Program-made: the position numbers and the translations under genes
Source: Cellvibrionales bacterium
GTDB lineage: Bacteria > Pseudomonadota > Gammaproteobacteria > Pseudomonadales > JAHEIH01
Reading direction: 5' to 3'
Assembly (NCBI GenBank): GCA_024639455.1
Contig: JAHEIH010000001.1
Location: 62,001-126,000, forward strand
DNA length: 64,000 nucleotides
Shown here: piece after piece, positions 11,037-20,635 of the stretch
How the letters are laid out: each line of letters begins with the position of its first letter
Numbering within the stretch: the stretch's first letter is position 1
Notes under the pieces: generated by a model
Databases searched by the model: none
What the model saw: the letters and a program-made list of their open reading frames with translations, nothing else
What the model was told of the DNA's origin: nothing

Positions 11037-12341
11037 ATGAATGAAAAATTGATCACATTGTGGCAGAGCACGGGGCTTTACCAAGCCGAGGCCGGTCAGT
11101 TGATTATGATGGCCATTGGTGGCTTGCTGCTGTACTTGGCCATCAATCGGAAATTTGAACCCTTGTTGTTGGTGCCGATTGGTTTTGGCGGCATTATGGC
11201 AAACATACCTGGGGCGGGGTTGGCGAACTCAGCGGTGGAGAATGCCTTCCTGCACGGAAGTCCAGAAATGTTGTCGCAGATGGCGCAAGCACTGACCTTG
11301 AGTAGTTGGGAAACGGTTAAAGATCTAGTGCACGCCTATGAAAATAGCCCGGCAGGGACGCACGTCGTTTTGCAGCAACTGGCGGCAGATGCTGGTTTTG
11401 CCAATGGCGCGCTGTATCAGTTTTACAGTGTGGCGATTGGCTCAGGTGTGGCGCCGCTGGTGATTTTCTTGGGCGTCGGTGCGATGACCGATTTTGGACC
11501 ACTGCTGGCCAATCCTAAAACGCTGTTTTTGGGGGCTGCCGCGCAGTTTGGTATTTTTGCCACGGTGCTTGGCGCGGCGGGTATGACGTACTTAGGCTGG
11601 ATGGATTTTACCTTAGCCGAGGCGGCTGCGATCGGGATTATCGGTGGTGCGGATGGCCCCACAGCGATCTATGTGGCGAGCAAATTAGCTCCCGATTTGC
11701 TCGGGGCGATTGCCGTGTCAGCATACTCTTACATGGCGCTAGTGCCGATGATTCAACCGCCCATCATGCGCGCGCTGACGACAGAGCAAGAACGGGCTAT
11801 TGTGATGACCCAGCTGCGTACAGTGAGCGTGCGTGAGAAGATTTTCTTTCCGATTATCCTACTGATATTGGTGGCCTTGGTGCTGCCCGATGCGGCACCC
11901 TTGCTGGGGATGTTCTGCCTTGGGAACTTGATGAAAGAATGCGGTGTGGTGGATCGTTTGAGTGACACTGCTCAAAACGCCTTAATAAACATCACGACCA
12001 TCTTCCTAGGGTTATCTGTTGGCGCTAAGCTGAGTGCCGACAAGTTCCTTGATCTCAAAACGCTCGGCATTCTCTCGCTAGGCATGGTGGCGTTCGCTAT
12101 TGGCACCGCGGCGGGGGTTTTGATGGCTAAGTTGATGAATCGCTTGAGCAGTACACCGATTAATCCCTTAATTGGTTCAGCGGGTGTGTCTGCTGTACCG
12201 ATGGCGGCGCGAGTATCCAACAAGGTGGGCTTAGAGTCGAATCCTCATAACTTCTTGTTGATGCATGCCATGGGGCCCAACGTTGCCGGTGTTATTGGCT
12301 CAGCAGTGGCCGCGGGTATTATGATTAGTTTGGTGGGGTAG
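11037..12341 (+). CDS. oadB: Oxaloacetate decarboxylase, beta subunit (sodium pump)
   Basis: Integral membrane subunit that decarboxylates carboxybiotin and exports sodium ions. It has 434 residues with many hydrophobic segments. Family stretches seen are [39 protein letters not shown] and the C-terminal [14 protein letters not shown]...[18 protein letters not shown]; these include Asp residues tied to sodium binding in the family. The start follows a GGAG site 11 bases after oadA, completing oadGAB. The 310 bases beyond it carry no gene. Confidence 0.95.
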   Translation: MNEKLITLWQSTGLYQAEAGQLIMMAIGGLLLYLAINRKFEPLLLVPIGFGGIMANIPGAGLANSAVENAFLHGSPEMLSQMAQALTLSSWETVKDLVHAYENSPAGTHVVLQQLAADAGFANGALYQFYSVAIGSGVAPLVIFLGVGAMTDFGPLLANPKTLFLGAAAQFGIFATVLGAAGMTYLGWMDFTLAEAAAIGIIGGADGPTAIYVASKLAPDLLGAIAVSAYSYMALVPMIQPPIMRALTTEQERAIVMTQLRTVSVREKIFFPIILLILVALVLPDAAPLLGMFCLGNLMKECGVVDRLSDTAQNALINITTIFLGLSVGAKLSADKFLDLKTLGILSLGMVAFAIGTAAGVLMAKLMNRLSSTPINPLIGSAGVSAVPMAARVSNKVGLESNPHNFLLMHAMGPNVAGVIGSAVAAGIMISLVG

Positions 12342-12651
12342 CGGAAAGGTGGGCGCTTGCTCGAAGGCCAGGAAAACTTTTCGAATATCAACGTAACCCG
12401 CTAAAAGTGAAGATAGGCTATGATACCGCCACATACTCAGCCGAACCGCCGTGAATCCATCCTTGGAGGCTAAACGTCAGCATCCATACTTCCGATTGTC
12501 GGCTTGAGTATGATGGCAGCCTCTTGATACATCGTGCCCAATCAATTCCCTTGTTCTTAGAGCAAGGGCCCACAATATTCGGACAAATGTCCCACATAGG
12601 GAAGAGAAAGCTACCACGGGGGGCTGACAAGCCCCACATGAAGTGCATTGC
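12342..12651. other. Gene-free stretch rich in inverted repeats
   Basis: This 310-base interval between oadB and the convergent ferredoxin gene carries no credible coding sequence. The only longish frame (12418-12648, minus) has no family resemblance and an unlikely composition. It contains an imperfect inverted repeat (12428-12517), a hairpin CCCTTG/CAAGGG (12548-12568) and a hairpin GGGGCT/AGCCCC (12620-12635). The last lies just beyond the ferredoxin stop and might end its transcript, but no U-tract follows. It could hold a structured RNA or a worn intergenic repeat element; I cannot tell which. Confidence 0.5.
12428..12517. repeat. Imperfect inverted repeat, about 16 paired bases per arm
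   Basis: The left arm reads GCCA-CATACTC-AGCCG (12428-12443). The right arm reads CGGC-TT-GAGTATG-A-TGGC (12500-12517). They pair with two single-base bulges and enclose 56 bases. From memory, the inner phrase around GTGAATCCATCCTTGGAGGC resembles intergenic repeat elements in marine gammaproteobacteria; I could not check this. The structure suits a REP/MITE-like remnant or a folded RNA. Confidence 0.5.
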
Positions 12652-12972
12652 TTAGAACTGTGAGGTTGGCAGAGTCACCACCATACCGTCCATGTCATCG
12701 GTGACGACGACCTGGCAAGACAAGCGGCTGTTGTCCTGAGGTTCAACCACAAAGTCCAGCATGCTTTCTTCCGTAGCGTTGGCGGTTGGGATTTTGTCGA
12801 AGAATTTTTCATCGATGTAGCAGTGGCAAGTGGCACAGCTGCAGCTGCCGCCACAATCGGCGAGAATGCCGTCGACCATGTTGTCGATGGCCGTTTGCAT
12901 CAAACTGTTACCGGGGGTAGCGTCAACCTCGATATCAATGCCAGAGGGCTGGATAAAAGTAATCTTAGTCAT
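12652..12972 (-). CDS. [2Fe-2S] ferredoxin, adrenodoxin/putidaredoxin type
   Basis: Small cytoplasmic electron carrier. The ATG at 12972 has a strong AAGGAG site and gives 106 residues. The cluster ligands fit the adrenodoxin-type pattern C40-x5-C46-x2-C49 with a distant C86 (RLSCQVVV). Two extra cysteines, C44 and C51, lie inside the ligand loop. The iron-sulfur assembly ferredoxin is usually found in an isc operon; this gene stands alone, so its redox partners are unknown. It might serve a P450 or oxygenase, but no such gene is in the window. Confidence 0.9.
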   Translation of the reverse strand: MTKITFIQPSGIDIEVDATPGNSLMQTAIDNMVDGILADCGGSCSCATCHCYIDEKFFDKIPTANATEESMLDFVVEPQDNSRLSCQVVVTDDMDGMVVTLPTSQF

Positions 12973-13021
12973 GGTGTCTCCTTTCATTTGCCGCACATAA
13001 TAGCGGCGTCGGCAGCGCCTG

Positions 13022-13822
13022 TCATGCGCTGCGGGTGTAATGTTGTCGCATTTTTTCGACGCTATCCTCAGGCAGCCCTAGCCCCTTCGTTAGAAAATCG
13101 TGTGGGTTGGTAAAGCGTTCCTGTAATCCTTCAAACATCGCATCTAGGTAGCTCTCTCGGACCTCCATGATGGGGGTCACCCAGTGCGGTTCTATGCGCT
13201 GTGTGGTTTCGATCTGTGCCAGCTGCATGGCCATGTGCAAGGGGTCGACGTTGTCGCAGTACAAGGGTTTACTTAGCATGTAATCACGGGTAATCGTGTC
13301 GCGATCGCAGCCCAATACCCATAAAATCAGTGCACAGGTTGAGCCGGTTCGATCTTTGCCGCCGCTGCAATGCACCAATATAGGTATGTTGTGATCGTGC
13401 AGTAATCGTTCAAATAACTGCGCAAAATAGCCGTGGCTATAATCTCCTCGGCCGATATCTCGGTAAATCAATTCCATCAGGGCGACCCCGGGCTCTGGCA
13501 GATGGCGCAAATCTTCAAACGCCTGCAGCAGACCTTGTTTATCCATGTCAGGTGGAATGATCGAGTAGTGGTGGGTGACGGCAGGACTTGCTTGCCATTT
13601 ACTTGGCGCCTGAGCAACTTCGTCGGGGCGGCGCAGGTCGTAAATATGGCCGATACCGCAAGGTGCCAATGTTTGATGGTCTTCGTCGCTGAGTTCGCTT
13701 AATTTATCGGAGCGGTAAAAGAAGTCGCGAATTACGCAGCGACCTTGAAGGGTGGCGTAGCCGCCAAAATCGCGGAAATTGAGTGCCCCTTGCAGGGCAA
13801 TATGCTGTGGGTAGAGACTCAT
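13022..13822 (-). CDS. Tyrosine-protein phosphatase, Y_phosphatase3 type
   Basis: Probable protein-tyrosine or phosphoinositide phosphatase of 266 residues. It begins LQGALNFRDFGGY, the usual opening of the bacterial IphP-like family, and has the P-loop HCSGGKDRTG with nucleophile Cys152 and Arg158 (C-x5-R). No signal peptide is evident, so it should act in the cytoplasm. It is transcribed away from the alpha/beta hydrolase at 13947, with a 124-base divergent region between them. The physiological substrate cannot be read from the sequence. Confidence 0.88.
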   Translation of the reverse strand: MSLYPQHIALQGALNFRDFGGYATLQGRCVIRDFFYRSDKLSELSDEDHQTLAPCGIGHIYDLRRPDEVAQAPSKWQASPAVTHHYSIIPPDMDKQGLLQAFEDLRHLPEPGVALMELIYRDIGRGDYSHGYFAQLFERLLHDHNIPILVHCSGGKDRTGSTCALILWVLGCDRDTITRDYMLSKPLYCDNVDPLHMAMQLAQIETTQRIEPHWVTPIMEVRESYLDAMFEGLQERFTNPHDFLTKGLGLPEDSVEKMRQHYTRSA

Positions 13823-13946
13823 TTCGCGTCCTTGTTGATCGCAATTGTCATATTCAAATTGTGTGTCATTTATGGTTTGTTTATGCTTTCTTAGAATATA
13901 TTGTCTTAAATGTCGAATCTACCCTAAAGCCTTCAAAGGAGAGTGA

Positions 13947-14822
13947 ATGATGCAGCAACACGGGCCAACTTCGCAGCGGTTTATGTCGCAGCGTTTGCAA
14001 CTACACTACGTAGATTGGGGGAGTAGGCATAAGCCCACGCTCGTCTTGCTCCATGGTGGTCGCGATCACTGCCGTAGCTGGGATTGGCTTGCTGAAGAGC
14101 TGCGCCATGATTGGCATGTTGTCTGCCCCGATATGCGGGGGCACGGCGATAGCGCTTGGTCCCCCGATGCCGACTATCGTATGGAAACGTTGATCTACGA
14201 CTTTGGTCAGTTCATCCATCAATTAGATGTCGAGGAAGTGACGATCATTGCCCACTCTCTTGGTGGTATGGTCGCCTCGCGCTACTGCGGGATCTACCCG
14301 GAAAAAATTCGTCGCCTGGTATTGGTCGAAGGCTTGAGTATGTCGCCACGTATGATTCAAGAGGCCTTAAAAACGCCGATTGAAAGGCGGCTGCGGACAT
14401 GGATAGAGGGGCGGCGGAAGACCTCGGCGCGATTGCCGAAACGTTACCCAAACTTGGACGCTGCCTGTGCCAGAATGCACGAAGAGAATAGTTTTCTCAG
14501 CCACGAACAGGCCTATCACCTGACAGTGCACGGTGTTAGCCGCAATGAGGATGGTACCTATAGTTGGAAGTTCGACAATTATTTACACGATTTTCCTCCC
14601 TATGAATTGCCCTATGATGATGTCACTCGTTTGTGGCAATGCATAACCTGTCCTACCCTGTTGTTGTACGGCGAGGATAGTTTTGCATCAAACCCAGAGA
14701 AGGATGGTCGTCTGGACTTTTTTCAGCAGCCTACCTTCAAGGTTTACCAAAAGGCGGGGCATTGGCTGCACCACGATCAGTTCCCAACCTTTCTCGCCGA
14801 CGTAGAAGACTTTATTGAATAA
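13947..14822 (+). CDS. Alpha/beta hydrolase
   Basis: A 291-residue alpha/beta-fold hydrolase. Visible are the oxyanion segment LLHGGRDHCRSW, the nucleophile elbow AHSLGGM with Ser104 and a late GHWLHHDQ holding the catalytic His. A GGAGAG ribosome site precedes the ATG. There is no signal peptide. It starts a same-strand group with a dienelactone-hydrolase-like gene (18 bases downstream) and a FecR-domain gene. Substrate is unknown; epoxide hydrolase, haloalkane dehalogenase and esterase are all possible within the fold. Confidence 0.88.
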   Translation: MMQQHGPTSQRFMSQRLQLHYVDWGSRHKPTLVLLHGGRDHCRSWDWLAEELRHDWHVVCPDMRGHGDSAWSPDADYRMETLIYDFGQFIHQLDVEEVTIIAHSLGGMVASRYCGIYPEKIRRLVLVEGLSMSPRMIQEALKTPIERRLRTWIEGRRKTSARLPKRYPNLDAACARMHEENSFLSHEQAYHLTVHGVSRNEDGTYSWKFDNYLHDFPPYELPYDDVTRLWQCITCPTLLLYGEDSFASNPEKDGRLDFFQQPTFKVYQKAGHWLHHDQFPTFLADVEDFIE

Positions 14823-14840
14823 CAATATCTTGGAGAAGTT

Positions 14841-15731
14841 ATGTGCGATGACTCGATACTCGACCAGATGGGCGTGAACCTGTCTCGTCGGAAAACAGTA
14901 CAGTTGCTGGGCGTAGGAAGTGCTTTAATGAGCCTGCCTGCCACCACCGTGTTAGCGGCTGAAGACAACGTTGTTACTGAACAGGTGATGGTGCCCACAC
15001 CCGATGGGGAAATGGATGGTTATTGGGTATATCCTAAGCATGCCAATAGCGTCGTGGTACCCGGGGTCATCATGTGGCCAGACATTATGTCTACGCGCCC
15101 TGCCTTTGTGGCGATGGCGCAGCGCTTGGCGGGCGAGGGTTACGGCGTATTACTGGTGAATCCCTACTACCGTCAAGTCAAGGGCACCATTGTGTCTGAG
15201 GGCGAAACGTTCCGCGATCCAGCGGTTCGAGAACGCGTCTTCCCCTATGCACGTGCGTTAACTGCGCAAGGCCATATGTCAGATACCCGTGCCTTCGTGT
15301 CGTTCATTGATGCGCAGCCACAGACAGATTTAAATGCGGGCATAGGTGTACAGGGTTACTGCATGGGTGGCCCGATTGTATTCCGCGCTGCCGCTGCTAA
15401 ACCTGAACGAATTGCGGCGGTGGCGTCCTTTCACGGTGGTGGATTGGTCACCGAGTCCGACAACAGCCCGCATCTGGGGCTGCGTGCGAGCAAAGCCGGA
15501 TTCTTAGTGGCTATCGCTGAGAATGATCATGAAAAAAATCCCGGCGAAGAGCAGTTTTTGAAGGATTGGTTTGCGGAGCTCGGTCTGAGTGCGGAAGTGG
15601 AAGTATACGCCGGCGCCATGCACGGTTGGTGTCCTTTAGACGCCGCCGCCTACAACCACGAGCAGGCCGAGCGAGCATGGTCGCGCCTATTGGCGCTTTA
15701 TGGACAGAGTTTGAAAGGAGTATCATCATGA
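14841..15731 (+). CDS. Dienelactone hydrolase family protein with Tat-like signal
   Basis: A 296-residue member of the dienelactone hydrolase family, which uses a Cys nucleophile. The elbow GYCMGG with Cys174 and the late His in GAMHGWC are visible. The N terminus NLSRRKTVQLLG followed by a hydrophobic stretch and an AxA-like LAAED site looks like a twin-arginine export signal, though short, so the enzyme probably works in the periplasm. A TGGAGAAG ribosome site precedes the ATG. Its stop overlaps the start of the FecR-domain gene by four bases. The substrate is unknown. Confidence 0.85.
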   Translation: MCDDSILDQMGVNLSRRKTVQLLGVGSALMSLPATTVLAAEDNVVTEQVMVPTPDGEMDGYWVYPKHANSVVVPGVIMWPDIMSTRPAFVAMAQRLAGEGYGVLLVNPYYRQVKGTIVSEGETFRDPAVRERVFPYARALTAQGHMSDTRAFVSFIDAQPQTDLNAGIGVQGYCMGGPIVFRAAAAKPERIAAVASFHGGGLVTESDNSPHLGLRASKAGFLVAIAENDHEKNPGEEQFLKDWFAELGLSAEVEVYAGAMHGWCPLDAAAYNHEQAERAWSRLLALYGQSLKGVSS

Positions 15732-16354
15732 AAGCATGGGCAATAGCCTTACTGGGTATAGGTATGGCTGCCCAAGCAATGGCCACAGAGGAAGTGGGAA
15801 CCACTGTGTTTACCCGTGGTGACGTGATTGCCGCTGTCGATGACAGCGAGCGCGATTTGCAGCGCCGAGATCCGATTTATGCGCAAGAGCGCATCAACAC
15901 GGGTGAAGATGCCCGAGCGGTATTTCGCTTGTCCGATGATACTGTGGTGACGCTGGGCGAAAATGCCGATGTGTTGCTAGAGGACTACCAGTTTGATGCC
16001 GAGGACAAACGTTTGCTGCTCGATGTGACCACCGGTGCTTTTCGAGTGGTAACAGGTAAGTTGACCCTTACTGATAAGCCCAATTTCACCGTTAAATCGC
16101 AACGCAGCACCATCGCTGTGCGCGGCACCGACTTTTGGGGCGGCAGTTTGCACGGCCCCGGTACATTAGATGTCGCCTTGTTGGACGGCGAGCACGCACT
16201 TATTGTCAGCAATGATTATGGTACGGTGGAAATTACCCAGCATGGTTTTGGTACCACGATTTATCCGGGTAAAGCACCTACTGAACCCAGCCAGTGGGGG
16301 AAAGATATGATGCAAAAAGCAGTGGCCACAATTGCTTACGAGGATAACGAGTAG
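15728..16354 (+). CDS. FecR-domain periplasmic protein
   Basis: Starting at the ATG at 15728, which overlaps the preceding stop (ATGA), the product has 208 residues. It has a clear Sec signal (MKAWAIALLGIGMAAQAMA) and a FecR-type domain over roughly residues 45-150: a GEDARAVFRLSDDTVVTLGENA segment and the VKSQRSTIAVRGTDFWGG segment. FecR domains are best known in iron-signalling regulators, but stand-alone periplasmic versions without a sigma factor, as here, are common and poorly understood. It ends just before a strong terminator. A longer in-frame reading from 15566 would sit inside the previous gene. Confidence 0.85.
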   Translation: MKAWAIALLGIGMAAQAMATEEVGTTVFTRGDVIAAVDDSERDLQRRDPIYAQERINTGEDARAVFRLSDDTVVTLGENADVLLEDYQFDAEDKRLLLDVTTGAFRVVTGKLTLTDKPNFTVKSQRSTIAVRGTDFWGGSLHGPGTLDVALLDGEHALIVSNDYGTVEITQHGFGTTIYPGKAPTEPSQWGKDMMQKAVATIAYEDNE

Positions 16355-16373
16355 GTTTTAGGATGCTCAACCC

Positions 16374-16406
16374 ATCCCCGTCTCCGTGAGGAGGCGGGGA
16401 TTTTTT
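16374..16406 (+). terminator. Intrinsic terminator after the FecR-domain gene
   Basis: A 10-bp stem CCCCGTCTCC/GGAGGCGGGG with one G-T pair and a GTGA loop is followed by TTTTTT. It ends the 13947-16354 transcript. There is no T-run on the other strand, so it should not end the convergent gene at 16411. Confidence 0.92.
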
Positions 16407-16410
16407 ATGG

Positions 16411-17541
16411 CTAGCGTTTGCGAATCACTAAGCTGCCGATGGAATAACCCGCACCAAATGAGCAGATCACACCCATGTCATCGCTTTGCAAATCTTTGTG
16501 GTGTCGATGGAACGCAATGATGGAGCCCGCCGAGGCGGTATTGGCAAACTCGTCCAGTACAATAGGGGCTTCTTCGCCACCGGGGTCTTTATTGAGCAAC
16601 TTACGCACAATGAGCTGATTCATATTGATATTGGCTTGATGCAGCCACCAACGCTTGACACCCTGTGGCGACTCGCCATTGGCGGCCACGTGGTCTGCTA
16701 AATGCTGCGCAGCCATCGGGCAAACCTCTTTGAAGACCTTGCGGCCATTCTGGTGGAACAACTTGTCGGGGCCAAAAGGATCGGTGCTGGTCGCGCGTGA
16801 CATATAGCCAAAATCTGAGCGGATGTTGTTGGAGAAAACGGTCTGCGCTCGGGTGCTGAGAATATCGAAACAATGTTCGCTGCGGGCGGTTTCAGCGCGT
16901 TCCACGATAAGTGCGGTAGCGACATCGCCAAAGATGAAATGGCTGTCGCGGTCGACGTAGTTCAATTGGGGAGAGGTGAGTTCGGGGTTGATGACTAATA
17001 CGGCGCGTGCGGTGCCTGCGGCCACCATCTCGTAGGCGCGGTGTAGGGCAAACGTCGCCGCTGAGCAGGCTACCAACATATCAAAACCGAACCCTTCAAT
17101 ACCCAGTTCGGCTTGTACCTCGATGGCAATGGCAGGGTAGGCGCGCTCTGTGTAGGCACAGGAAACGATGACTGCGTCGATATCGCTGGCGCTTTTGCCG
17201 GCGCTGGCCATTGCATCACGTGCTGCGTGGCAGGCCATTTCTGCTTGGTAGCTCAAGCTGTCTTCGCTTCGCTCTGGCAGTTGCGGGCACATACGGTCGA
17301 TATCCAAAATGCCGCTTTTGTCAGTCACGTAGCGCTGTTTGATGCCGGACGCTTTTTCAATGAACTCGGCATTAGAGAGCGGTTTAGCCGTCATTTCACT
17401 AGCCTCAATGGCCGCGGCGTTTTGTTCGTTATAGCGCTCGGCGAAACGGTTGTAGGCATCGACGAGTTCGGCGTTAGTAATGACATTGGCTGGGTGCCAA
17501 AGTCCACTGCCAGTAATTGCTGCGGGATGTAATGTAGCCAT
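16411..17541 (-). CDS. Beta-ketoacyl-ACP synthase III family protein
   Basis: A 376-residue thiolase-fold condensing enzyme of the FabH family. The catalytic triad is visible: Cys159 in MLVACSAATF, His301 in WLHQANINM and Asn334 in EFANTASAGS. It is longer than standard FabH (about 320) because of an N-terminal insertion around residues 30-60. From memory this matches the longer pseudomonad FabH paralogue (PA3286 type) reported to divert beta-oxidation octanoyl-CoA into fatty acid synthesis; I could not verify that. No fab genes adjoin it. Confidence 0.87.
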   Translation of the reverse strand: MATLHPAAITGSGLWHPANVITNAELVDAYNRFAERYNEQNAAAIEASEMTAKPLSNAEFIEKASGIKQRYVTDKSGILDIDRMCPQLPERSEDSLSYQAEMACHAARDAMASAGKSASDIDAVIVSCAYTERAYPAIAIEVQAELGIEGFGFDMLVACSAATFALHRAYEMVAAGTARAVLVINPELTSPQLNYVDRDSHFIFGDVATALIVERAETARSEHCFDILSTRAQTVFSNNIRSDFGYMSRATSTDPFGPDKLFHQNGRKVFKEVCPMAAQHLADHVAANGESPQGVKRWWLHQANINMNQLIVRKLLNKDPGGEEAPIVLDEFANTASAGSIIAFHRHHKDLQSDDMGVICSFGAGYSIGSLVIRKR

Positions 17542-17708
17542 ATTTATTCCTCTTTATGAGCGTAGTGTAATGTTTTCGTCATTGCGATAGGGCACAACCG
17601 CATGCCTTGGCAAAATATGACTTGAAGGCCGCGCTGTCGACCCAATTTCTACTCAGCAAAGCGCGCTAGTTGTGGTAAATTAGCATTTTTTATCAGGTCG
17701 GAAGACGC

Positions 17709-19007
17709 ATGGATAAGCAGATATTTAATCGTGGGTTGTTAGATTTCCTCAGTGCTTCACCCACACCTTTTCACGCGGTTAACTCGGCAGCAGATTTGCT
17801 TGTTGCAGCGGGTTTTACCGCTCTTAATGAGGGTGACGAATGGCAGCTTCAGGCGGGTGGTAAGTACTTCACTACCCGTAATGACTCGTCATTGATTGCC
17901 TTTATTCATGGCGAGCAATCGCCGGTAGAGGCGGGCGTTCGGATGGTAGGTGCTCATACCGATAGTCCTTGTCTGAAGGTAAAGCCCAAGCCAGACCTGC
18001 AATCGCAGGGTTATCAGCAACTGGGTGTTGAAGTCTATGGAGGGGTTTTGTTGCACCCTTGGTTCGACCGTGATCTATCGCTGGCCGGTCGGATTTTCTA
18101 TCGCGATAGTCAAGGCAGCATGCAGCGTGTATTGATTGATTTCCGTCGTCCTATCGCTATCATTCCCAGTCTAGCTATTCACCTCGACCGTGAAGCTAAC
18201 AGTGGCCGCACGGTGAATTCTCAAACCGAAGTGAATCCCGTGCTTCACATCGGCCAAGGGGAAAATGTACCGACCATCCGCGAACTTATTAGTGCACAAT
18301 TAGCAAGCCAGCACCCCGGACTTGATGTCGCGGCAGTCTTGGATTACGAACTGTGTTTCTACGATGTCAATCCGCCGGCGATGGTGGGATTAAACGATGC
18401 CTTTATCGCCTCGGCGCGCCTGGATAATCTGCTCAGTTGCTACGTATCTTTACGGACATTAATCGATGCAGATAGCCGCCAGTCTCAGTTGATTGTGATG
18501 AATGACCACGAGGAAGTTGGATCGTCGTCAATGTGTGGCGCCAATGGCCCTATGCTTGCCTCCTTTTTACAGCGCATTGTGCCGGATGCCATTCAGCGTG
18601 ATCGTATGATTCAGCGTTCGGTGATGGTGTCGGCAGATAATGCCCACGGTGTGCACCCCAACTATGTGGCAAAACACGACGGTAATCACGGCCCCATTCT
18701 GAATTGCGGGCCGGTGATCAAACTCAATAGCAACCAACGCTACGCCACAAACGGTTTTACGTCGTCGCTGTTTAAACACTGGTGTGAAGCCAGCGACGTG
18801 CCTGTGCAAAGCTTTGTGGTTCGCAATGACATGGGTTGCGGCAGTACGATTGGTCCCATTACCGCGAGTGAAATCGGCGTGCATACCATTGATATTGGTG
18901 TCCCTACCTTTGCCATGCACTCGATTCGCGAGACCGCGGGTAGCGATGATGCTCACTCCCTTTATCGCGTGCTTTGTCATTTCTTTAACGAGCCGCGCCT
19001 AGCCTAA
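17709..19007 (+). CDS. apeB: M18 family aminopeptidase
   Basis: Zinc-dependent cytosolic aminopeptidase of 432 residues, typical of the bacterial ApeB/aspartyl-aminopeptidase family. Metal-binding motifs seen are [13 protein letters not shown] near the N terminus, [20 protein letters not shown] with the catalytic/metal acidic pair, and the final [14 protein letters not shown] with a metal His. A GGTCGGAAG site precedes the ATG. trpS follows after 9 bases and probably shares its transcript. A 167-base divergent region separates it from the FabH-like gene. Confidence 0.93.
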   Translation: MDKQIFNRGLLDFLSASPTPFHAVNSAADLLVAAGFTALNEGDEWQLQAGGKYFTTRNDSSLIAFIHGEQSPVEAGVRMVGAHTDSPCLKVKPKPDLQSQGYQQLGVEVYGGVLLHPWFDRDLSLAGRIFYRDSQGSMQRVLIDFRRPIAIIPSLAIHLDREANSGRTVNSQTEVNPVLHIGQGENVPTIRELISAQLASQHPGLDVAAVLDYELCFYDVNPPAMVGLNDAFIASARLDNLLSCYVSLRTLIDADSRQSQLIVMNDHEEVGSSSMCGANGPMLASFLQRIVPDAIQRDRMIQRSVMVSADNAHGVHPNYVAKHDGNHGPILNCGPVIKLNSNQRYATNGFTSSLFKHWCEASDVPVQSFVVRNDMGCGSTIGPITASEIGVHTIDIGVPTFAMHSIRETAGSDDAHSLYRVLCHFFNEPRLA

Positions 19008-19016
19008 GGAACCCCA

Positions 19017-20021
19017 ATGCAAAAACAACGTGTTCTGACCGGTATCACGACCACCGGTACCCCACACCTCGGCAACTATGTAGGTGCGATTCGACCCGCT
19101 ATTGCAGCCAGTAATGGTGACGCCGTCGACAGTTATCTATTTCTGGCGGATTACCACGCGCTGATTAAGTGCCATGATCCCGCCCATGTCCATCAATCGA
19201 CGCGCGAAATTGCCGCGACCTGGTTGGCGCTAGGTTTGGATACATCCAAGACTTATTTTTACCGCCAGAGTGATGTACCGCAGATTCCGGAATTGATGTG
19301 GATTCTAACCTGCTTAACCGCTAAGGGTTTAATGAACCGCGCACATGCCTACAAAGCAGCGGTACAGTCCAACGAAGAGGCGGGTGAAGACCAAGACTAC
19401 GGTGTGACCATGGGGCTTTACAGTTACCCCGTGTTGATGGCGGCCGACATTTTAATGTTTAACGCGCACAAGGTACCTGTCGGTAAAGACCAGATTCAGC
19501 ACGTCGAGATGGCGCGGGATATTGCCCAGCGTTTTAACCACCACTTTGGTGAAGTCTTCACCCTACCCGAAGCCGTGGTAGACGAGGACGTATCTGTCTT
19601 GGCCGGCCTAGATGGACGTAAGATGAGCAAGAGTTACGGTAACACCATTCCCTTGTTCGATACGCCCAAAAAGTTGCAGAAGTCTATTAATAAAATTAAA
19701 ACCAATTTGTTGGAGCCCGGCGATCCCAAAGATCCCGATGATGCTGTTGTATTTCAATTCTGGGAAGCGTTTGCCTCGCCAGAGCAGGTGGCCTATATGC
19801 GCGACCAGTTCGCCAAGGGCATCGCTTGGGGACAGGCGAAAAAAGAGCTGTTTGAGTTGATTAACGACGAGTTGGCACCGGCCCGTGAGCGTTACAATGC
19901 CTTGTTGGCCGATATGTCGTATATTGAAGATGAGTTACAAAAAGGAGCCCAGCGGGCCCGTGAAAGTGCCGCCGAAACAATGGCTAAGGTGCGAGCCGCT
20001 GTGGGTATCCGTCCGCTATAA
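19017..20021 (+). CDS. trpS: Tryptophanyl-tRNA synthetase
   Basis: Class I aminoacyl-tRNA synthetase charging tRNA-Trp. The 334-residue length is standard. The HIGH-equivalent is in [13 protein letters not shown] near the N terminus, and a perfect KMSKS loop lies at residues 202-206. A TAAGGAA site precedes the ATG. It lies between apeB and a small lipoprotein gene on the same strand, with short gaps of 9 and 15 bases. Confidence 0.97.
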   Translation: MQKQRVLTGITTTGTPHLGNYVGAIRPAIAASNGDAVDSYLFLADYHALIKCHDPAHVHQSTREIAATWLALGLDTSKTYFYRQSDVPQIPELMWILTCLTAKGLMNRAHAYKAAVQSNEEAGEDQDYGVTMGLYSYPVLMAADILMFNAHKVPVGKDQIQHVEMARDIAQRFNHHFGEVFTLPEAVVDEDVSVLAGLDGRKMSKSYGNTIPLFDTPKKLQKSINKIKTNLLEPGDPKDPDDAVVFQFWEAFASPEQVAYMRDQFAKGIAWGQAKKELFELINDELAPARERYNALLADMSYIEDELQKGAQRARESAAETMAKVRAAVGIRPL

Positions 20022-20036
20022 AAGAGGAGAGGTTGT

Positions 20037-20594
20037 ATGTGGCGCCTAGTTTTATTGTCGTTCTTGCTGGGCCTGGTGGGCTGTAGCACAGCGCCGACAG
20101 TGTTTAATACACCGATTGAAGGTTCTCCTGATATCGCCATAGTGATGGCGGCTGAGGATGAGCGTTACGCTGGACAGCAAGTACGCTGGGGCGGAGAGAT
20201 TATAGCCGTTCGCAACCAGCCCGATGAGAGTTGGATCGAGGTGTTACAACGCCCCTTGAGCGGAAGTGGTCGACCTATCGATAAGCCGTCGGAAGGGCGC
20301 TTTTTTATCAAGTTGTCGGGTTTTGTTGAGCCGGTCGATTACAGTGAAGGTAAGACCATCACGGCGGTCGGTGAACTGAGTGGTGCGATCAATCAAAAGG
20401 TAGGGGAGTTCGATTATCGCTATCCAGTGATTGATGTAGCGCCAGTAAATCATAAGTTGTGGTCTGACAGGGTTCAGCGTAAAGGTTGGTCGGTTCGCCC
20501 CAGCCTTTACTGGGACTGGCCTTGGCACTATTCCCCCTATCATCGCGGTATCGGCACGCGCGTGATTGTAATAAAGGACAGCGAAACTAGATAA
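20037..20594 (+). CDS. Slp family outer membrane lipoprotein
   Basis: A 185-residue lipoprotein precursor. The lipobox LVGC sets Cys16 as the lipidated residue after a short signal peptide; the residue after Cys is Ser, which favours the outer membrane. The body resembles the Slp (starvation lipoprotein) family: a compact domain with VRWGGEIIAVRNQPDESWIEV and FIKLSGFVEPVDY segments. An AGAGGAGAGG site precedes the ATG. The role of this family is largely unknown, with starvation and acid responses described for the E. coli member. Confidence 0.85.
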   Translation: MWRLVLLSFLLGLVGCSTAPTVFNTPIEGSPDIAIVMAAEDERYAGQQVRWGGEIIAVRNQPDESWIEVLQRPLSGSGRPIDKPSEGRFFIKLSGFVEPVDYSEGKTITAVGELSGAINQKVGEFDYRYPVIDVAPVNHKLWSDRVQRKGWSVRPSLYWDWPWHYSPYHRGIGTRVIVIKDSETR

Positions 20595-20635
20595 TGTGTC
20601 TATAATTCAAAAAAATAGATACGTTTGAGGGACCC

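Noticed and set aside
12418-12648. 76-codon frame on the minus strand
   Set aside because: It coincides with inverted repeats, has no ribosome site and no recognisable protein character.
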